Source: Thalassiosira profunda
Taxonomy: Eukaryota; Bacillariophyta; Thalassiosirophyceae; Thalassiosirales; Thalassiosiraceae
DNA: 11,856 bases
Direction of reading: 5' to 3'
NCBI GenBank assembly: GCA_036939355.1
Contig: JALLAP010002155.1
Location: 1-11,856 of the forward strand
Below are positions 8,324 through 11,856 of this stretch, one piece after another; position 1 is the stretch's first letter; the number at the start of each line of letters is the position of its first letter. A program made the translations under genes and the position numbers. The notes below the pieces were generated by a model that was not told where the DNA came from, ran no database searches, and was given only the letters and a program-made list of their open reading frames with translations.

Positions 8324-9877
8324 TCACGAGCATTGGAACGGAATGAGATCCGTTTCCAGGTAGGCGCATCCGCCGTTGCTCATGCAATAGCCCACCAACC
8401 ACATATCTTTTTGGGGACCGAAGGTCCTGTTTTTGTGCGCCGAAGAGGCAAGCATTAGAAAGTTGCAATGCACCAAGCACACAACAAACGATCATTTCCA
8501 CTTACTGGTTCAACCCGAAGTAGAAGGCGCACGAGGTATGAATACGGAAGTCCCCGTTATCGAATGCCGTACTGCTGTCGAAGGGAGGGTTTCCGTATCC
8601 TAGGACATTCACATATGGCCTGATACCTGCGCCAGTACTGAAGCAATTTTCGGGGCGTGACACGTTGAAGTGCCCATCCCTTCCCCTCGTGACGTCGAAG
8701 ATGCCACACTCATTCGACTCGATCGTGAGGTAATCATAGTCGCAGGGCGCTGCCAAGAGTAGAGACGTCAGCGCCGACGGAGACGCGGGATCGAACTGGC
8801 AGTTGGCCGAGCAGTCATTAAGTCCGGTACAATCCTCCACGCAGTACCCGCATGCGCAACCGCCGTTCACTTGAGTTGTGTCAAACACGCATGTATTATT
8901 GATGCAAACTGACCGCTGGCATGCACCGAGGTCAAAACCATCACATTGCCGTTGTTCCGAATCCAAAAGCTGGGAGAAGGCGGGAACGAAAGTGAGAATC
9001 TTGTAACAAGACGAGAAGTACACTGATATGAGCTCCAACATGTCGCTCACCTCGCAGATCGGGGACTCGGCCCCTGTTCGGCACTGTCGCATGTCGCTGC
9101 GCACCAGTTCGTGTCGGGCCCCGCCGGATCGTTCTGGTTGGGACAGCTCGTACGTGCGAACATAATCCAGTACTCCACGTCCGTTGAATAACGAACACCC
9201 CAGGCACAGAGGTTCTGATTGAAGGACCATGCTTGAGAGAACATTTCAACCATTGAAGTGACGCTGGAGGTGTCCCAACGGCTCACGTCCCCGTTGAAGG
9301 AAGTGGCTTCATAGAACATGGCATTCATTGTCGTGACTTGCGAGGTGTTCCAATTGCTCACGTCTCCATTGAACAAACGGGCTCCAGAGAACATTCGATC
9401 CATATCAGTGACTTGGGAGGTATCAAAATTGCTCACGTCCCCAATGAATGACGAGGCTCCAGCAAACATGTAATCCATGCGCGTCACTTTGGAGGTGTCC
9501 CACGACGACAGGTCGTCATCAAAATTGCCTTTGCCTTGAAACAAATACGACATGTCGGTGACGTCGGAGGTGCACCACGATCCGATCGGCCATCCGTACG
9601 TTTGGACGACCTCGCACTCGCTCTCTCCTTTCCAGCAAGTAGCCCTTCCAGCGGTGTAGTCGTCCACCGCAGCCTTCAGCTCCTCGCGATCCGCGAAGCA
9701 GTGGCGAGGATGCATCGTCGGCTGGGCGGATGGCAACAAAGACCTCGTGGGGGGTGTTGTGGCAACGACGACGGTGGCAGCACTGTCGCCCTCCTCTCCG
9801 ATCCCAGTCCTTGCAGACTCGTCGATGTTACCGCCGCCGCCACCAGTTCCCAACGAAACCCCCAACGCCACAGCCAT
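8324..9877 (-). CDS. DUF285 (BspA-like) repeat protein with cysteine-rich C-terminus; apparent frameshift
   Basis: Minus-strand exons 9877-9051, 8969-8506 and 8426-8324 (TGA). The ATG at 9877 follows an in-frame TAA four codons upstream. Residues 1-50 are Gly/Ala/Thr-rich with a short hydrophobic start (AVALGVSL) but no clear signal peptide. Residues 101-226 hold 25-residue DUF285 units with the pattern DVSxWxTSxVTxMxxMF, ending in NLCAWG. Exon 2 is cysteine-rich, and exon 3 ends in a short Cys-containing tail (GYCMSNGGC). Intron 2 (GTAAGT...ACAG, 79 nt) is clean. Intron 1 (GTGAGC...CCCAG, 81 nt) has good sites, but exon 1 ends in phase 2 while exon 2 is open in phase 0, so one base seems missing in exon 1, for example in the C4 run at 9071-9074. 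DUF285 proteins are typically surface or secreted; function unknown. Without the first intron it would be a 276-residue single-exon gene. Confidence 0.7.
8427..8505 (-). other. Intron 2 of the DUF285 gene
   Basis: 79 nt, phase 2, donor CCA|GTAAGT, acceptor AAAACAG|GAC. The TAA that seems to end exon 2 is part of the donor. Splicing adds 33 more residues with further cysteines. Confidence 0.8.
8970..9050 (-). other. Intron 1 of the DUF285 gene
   Basis: 81 nt, donor GAG|GTGAGC, acceptor TTCTCCCAG|CTT. Length and both sites fit the other introns in the window. The TGA that closes the exon 1 frame lies across the donor. The phases of the flanking frames do not match (2 versus 0). Confidence 0.65.
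9200..9577 (-). repeat. DUF285 repeats, 75-nt period
   Basis: About five units of 25 residues, full or partial, each with the order W-xTS-xVTxM-xxMF and most followed by F(N/I)G or FNQ. The best-preserved units start near residues 147, 172 and 197. The period is visible in the DNA as recurring gaacat and gtgac words. Confidence 0.9.
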
Positions 9878-9941
9878 AGACGTGCATTAGAGTTGTCAAT
9901 TATTTATCCAGTTTAGTGTATTGTTTATGATAGATACGAAT
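9878..9941. other. AT-rich spacer between two tandem minus-strand genes (64 bp)
   Basis: About 30% GC, against GC-rich coding sequence on both sides. It must hold the 3' end of the PDZ-SAM gene and the 5' leader of the DUF285 gene. It has no AG on the minus strand, so no spliced upstream exon can join here. No promoter motif is recognisable. Confidence 0.6.
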
Positions 9942-11856
9942 TCAGCCAGCTTTTGGATCGGGCGGCTTCGCTCCCTCCGTTCGCGGTGCCTCTACGGAAA
10001 GGCGCGCCTTGCGGATCGCTTCGGCTTCTTCGGCCGTCATCCCTTGACGAATGTTCAGGCCATCGACCAAAGGCTCTGACGGAACGGACGCCCCGGAACC
10101 CGTGTCGTTGATATCCGAATCGACCAAACGCTCACCGTGCGGCGAGGTGGACCCCGGTTCCGTCGGCGACGACTTTGCAAGGCGTGCATTTCGGACCGTC
10201 TCTGCTTCCTCGGCCGTCATTCCGGATCGAATTGGCTCGTCCGCACATGCTGCGCTTTTGGAAGAGGGCGCCTGGGGCGATACGGAATCTAACGCGGGTT
10301 CGTCCGACAGCGTGCCGCTCCGATCAACGATCATCCCACCAGCTCCATCTTCCTTCGATTGTCTCTCCTCGGCCAGTCTGGCGCGGCATCGTTTCTCCNA
10401 CGATCATCCCACCAGCTCCATCTTCCTTCGATTGTCTCTCCTCGGCCAGTCTGGCGCGGCATCGTTTCTCCACCAGTTCGTTTTGCTCCTGCGTCCAAGC
10501 CTCGGCTTCGCGCAGCTGCGTCAGTCGGACTGCTTCTTTTTCCGCCTCTTCCCTCAGCTGTCTCTCCTTCGCGCTTCTTGCACGATGCCTCTCCTCGACC
10601 AGCTCGTTCTGCTCTGCAATCCAAGCCTTCGATTCTTCCAAACGATTCGCTTCCTCGTCGAATTCGCGTCGGAGGGCCGCGTCCCTCTCTTCCTCTCGCA
10701 GCAAACGGTTCTCCAGTGCAACTCTTTCTGCATGCCTCCTCTTCACCAGTTCGTTCTGCTCTGCCAGCCACGCTTGATCGTCCTCCAGCTGCCTCGCTTC
10801 GTCGGCGAGCCTCTTGAGCTCAGATTTTCGTGCTGTCAACCTGTCATATTCCTCTTTGTTCAGGCTCACTGCTTCGTCTGCTTTGGACTCAGATGATTCC
10901 TGTCTGCTACTTTGTGCGTCAGCCTTTGCCCGTCGTTTCTCCTCGGCAATGATCGCCTCGATGCCCTTTCGCGCGGCCTCGCCAAGAGCCTCGTCCACTT
11001 TGTACACTTTCTTCACGTTCCCCATCTCTGGCGAGGATGGCAATGCAAGATTGCGGCCACTGCCAAGTCGCGGCAGCTTCCGCAGCAGGGTCCGCTTGTG
11101 GCCGACCTTCATGAAATGCAGATCCTCCTCGAGCAGCTCGTCCAATGTCTCGAGGCAATCGAAGCCATCGTCGATCAAACACACGCAGTACTTCGCAGCA
11201 TCCTGCTTGCGAAGGCNATGTCTCGAGGCAATCGAAGCCATCGTCGATCAAACACACGCAGTACTTCGCAGCATCCTGCTTGCGAAGGCTCGGAAGGAGC
11301 GACCGAAGCCATCGGTCCACTTCGTGGTAACACGGCTCGTCCTCCAACGCGGGAGCTGCCATCGTCTGGACAGCGGCTGTGTCTCCGGCACCAGCGGGCC
11401 CGACTGCCGCGCAGCCGTCGCTCTCCCTCAGAACAGTGATGATCCTCCGCGACGACTCCTTGCTCAAAAGTATCCGCACCACCTCCTCCGCCACGAACCG
11501 CGTGACGTCGGCGCTATCCACCGCGACGATGACATCGCCCCGGCAAATGTGGCCGCGGAGCGGGCTGCTCTCGCTGACGTCGGCGACGTACACGCTCCCA
11601 AAATTGTCGGTATTGATGACCACGCCCAGGATCCCCGGCGGCGCGAGCACGTCGTCGACGGCCACTTCCGCACCTCCGCCATCGACGTCCACCAGGCCAG
11701 AGCCTCTCAGCTCGTGCGGTCGGGGCGACGATCCCTGAAAATGAGTCCGCGCCACCGCCAGCTTTTGCTGCTGCCGCGCCATCGCCTCGGCCCGCCGCTG
11801 GGCGTGCGAATCCATCACGTCCGTGAGCTTCGACGTCCTCGTCGGCGAGAATTGGA
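9942..11856 (-). CDS. PDZ-SAM-coiled-coil protein (possibly 5' partial)
   Basis: One uninterrupted frame after collapsing the duplications at 11217 and 10399. It stops with TGA at 9944-9942. The first in-frame ATG is at 11815 (575 residues), but the frame stays open to the window edge and reads like coding sequence (QFSPTRTSKLTDV before the Met), so the true start may lie outside. Residues 60-131 form a PDZ domain: GILGVV carboxylate-loop region, SSPLRGHICRGDVIVAVD, then ITVLRE. Residues 163-226 form a SAM domain: EVDRWLRSL, GFDCLETLDELLEEDL and KVGHKRTLLRKL. Residues about 250-440 are a charged coiled coil with three copies of AWxxEQNELVxxR. The tail has two copies of MTAEEAE(T/A)(V/I)R(N/K)ARL. 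PDZ binds C-terminal peptides and SAM often oligomerises, so a cytoplasmic scaffold role is inferred. No membrane segment seen. Confidence 0.88.
9993..10220 (-). repeat. Duplicated MTAEEAE motif in the C-terminal tail
   Basis: Two copies at residues 484-499 and 544-559, 60 residues apart, both preceded by IR and a Ser or Gln plus Gly, within low-complexity Pro/Ser/Glu sequence. Predicted as short charged helices; no family recognised. Confidence 0.8.
10327..10471. repeat. 72-bp direct duplication around N at 10399
   Basis: 10327-10398 and 10400-10471 are identical. The unit lies in the minus-strand PDZ-SAM gene; collapsing joins the coiled coil to the C-terminal tail in frame. Confidence 0.95.
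10462..10782 (-). repeat. Three copies of an AWxxEQNELVxxR heptad-type unit
   Basis: EQNELV occurs at residues 328-333, 377-382 and 419-424, spaced 49 and 42 residues apart. Flanking residues are also conserved (RHAER, RHRAR, RCRAR). This points to internal duplication within the coiled coil. Confidence 0.85.
11145..11289. repeat. 72-bp direct duplication around N at 11217
   Basis: 11145-11216 and 11218-11289 are identical. The unit falls inside the SAM domain of the minus-strand gene; collapsing restores GFDCLETLDELLEEDL. Confidence 0.95.

Noticed and set aside
8262..8501. Separate 79-residue minus-strand gene
   Set aside because: It overlaps intron 2 and exon 3 of the DUF285 gene in a different frame; the spliced reading continues the cysteine-rich protein and ends at 8324.

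Overview
The window comes from a nuclear genome of a microbial eukaryote. The coding sequence is GC-rich. It is cut by short introns (74-92 nt after correction for assembly duplications) with GTGAGT-type donors, CAG/TAG acceptors and CTNAC-like branch sites, and the genes are packed tightly. The protein families (a giant DUF3638/DUF3645 protein, a DUF285 repeat protein, a PDZ-SAM coiled-coil protein) fit a protist. A stramenopile- or haptophyte-like alga is my best guess, but the clade cannot be fixed from this sequence.

There are three genes. Plus strand, 1-8118: the 3' part of a very large gene (12 exons visible, open at the left edge, about 2,303 residues here). It carries a P-loop (GAGKTT), a Walker B-like DEVD, a DUF3645 block, a helicase-like C-terminal region, an 18-glutamate tract, three EF-hand loops and a VPS62-like C-terminal module. 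Minus strand, 9877-8324: a DUF285-repeat protein with a cysteine-rich C-terminal module. It has three exons and one apparent frameshift. Minus strand, right edge to 9942: an intronless PDZ-SAM-coiled-coil protein, open at the right edge. Genes 1 and 2 converge with 205 bp between their stops. Genes 3 and 2 run head-to-tail with only 64 bp between stop and start.

Six single N bases (2941, 3533, 6407, 7351, 10399, 11217) are each flanked by the same 72 bp on both sides. These are almost certainly unmerged contig overlaps. Each adds 73 bp and breaks a reading frame or lengthens an intron. Collapsing all six restores continuous frames in genes 1 and 3 and brings the window to about 11,418 bp. Residue numbers below assume this collapse.

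I see no evidence that the three genes work in one pathway. The points most worth following are the domain fusion at the end of gene 1, a 20-nt block shared by three of its introns, a 15-nt motif placed just after the stops of both convergent genes, and the repeat modules of genes 2 and 3.
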